64,000 nt of DNA from a virus, in IMG/VR virus record IMGVR_UViG_3300031787_000001, positions 222,786 through 286,785 of that record; one strand, 5' to 3'. Within the stretch, counting starts at the first letter, position 1. Every line of letters starts with the position of its first letter. Position numbers and translations under genes: made by a program. Below the pieces are notes generated by a model. The model was not told the DNA's origin, made no database searches, and saw nothing but the letters and a program-made list of their open reading frames with translations. Of this stretch, positions 63,691 through 64,000 are shown piece after piece.

Positions 63691-64000
63691 TCAATATAGT
63701 TTAAAATAAACAATATCTCCATCAATTAGTCCCAAATCCCTCATTAGTTTATCTGACATACAAATACCGTATCCTTGTAATAATGGACCCACATGTACAG
63801 GTCCGGTTACTTTTTTAACTGTGGAATTTAAATCATATGATGGTGATACAAATACTTCTTTATTATTTTTAGGATTTATAAATTTAGCATTTGCGGTAAT
63901 AATTTTAGATCCACTAATAACATTAGGTGTTTGAAATCTAGTACCATAAAAATATGAAGTACTACTACTATCTTTTATTTCACCCCATAATAATGGTTTT
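63691..64000 (-). CDS. Partial gene at the right edge, hypothetical
   Basis: The minus frame is open from the window edge to a TGA at 63691-63693, giving the C-terminal ~102 residues. Visible segments are SGSKIITANAKFINPKNNKE, TVKKVTGPVHVGPLLQGYGI and MSDKLMRDLGLIDGDIVYFK. The end has the strand-loop pattern of small beta-barrel domains of the DPBB/3D type ('d..a.dlGl.dGd.v'), but the diagnostic residues cannot be judged from this fragment. The start lies outside the window, so the function is open. Confidence 0.6.
   Translation of the reverse strand, partial: KPLLWGEIKDSSSTSYFYGTRFQTPNVISGSKIITANAKFINPKNNKEVFVSPSYDLNSTVKKVTGPVHVGPLLQGYGICMSDKLMRDLGLIDGDIVYFKLY

Overview
The window is a contiguous piece of a large, AT-rich, tailed (myovirus-type) bacteriophage genome that is distantly related to the T4 superfamily and probably infects a member of the Bacteroidota. 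T4-type core genes are recognisable: ssDNA-binding gp32, UvsX recombinase, RNase H/FEN nuclease, a DnaB-type gp41-like helicase, gp46/gp47-like SMC nuclease, baseplate gp6 and gp25. The host inference rests on a histone H1-like (Hc1-type) protein, a CCGxxCxHCPY protein of the DUF5522 type, a DUF6808-like envelope protein and the lack of Shine-Dalgarno sequences. Nearly everything is on the minus strand, so transcription runs from high to low coordinates. The only plus-strand genes are two small ones at 8786-9573. Both window ends cut through a gene.

Layout from right to left, in the direction of transcription. 64000-61504: small conserved proteins, a ferritin-like protein and gp32, which is flanked by intrinsic terminators. 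61425-55033: replication, recombination and nucleotide metabolism (UvsX, RNase H, helicase, class II ribonucleotide reductase, DUF5522). An intergenic stretch with possible RNA structure and a terminator follows. 54896-25847: virion module with baseplate gp25 and gp6, a 1533-residue protein in the gp7 position, a tandem pair of caspase-fold-like proteins, four medium structural proteins, a 2329-residue protein and a run of adhesin-like proteins joined by Pro-Thr-Ser linkers, one with a VWA-like domain. 25808-18104: RuvC-like resolvase, a possible small structured RNA ending in a strong terminator, primase, RecB-like nuclease, gp47, gp46 and ClpP. 18068-9554: envelope proteins, sigma-70 factor, a four-helix membrane protein with a candidate -1 frameshift extension, an amidase-like protein, several acidic conserved proteins and the histone-like protein. 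8690-5314: DNA adenine methylase, NusG-like factor, AAA+ ATPase, thioredoxin and glutaredoxin. 5232-1: tail-fibre/adhesin genes.

The phage carries much of its own expression control: a full sigma factor, a NusG paralogue, a histone-like protein and ClpP. A recurring TATTTATA box sits 3-20 bases in front of several start codons and may be a late promoter element or an initiation signal. Thioredoxin and glutaredoxin fit the class II reductase as electron donors.

The observations most worth following are the caspase-like twin genes inside the baseplate/tail cluster, the A10-associated -1 frame extension, the compact structured RNA upstream of primase, and the modular adhesin cluster with VWA-like domain, repeated WNxxxxRWE modules and near-identical linker DNA. 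All functional statements rest on motif reading; no database search or structure prediction was run.
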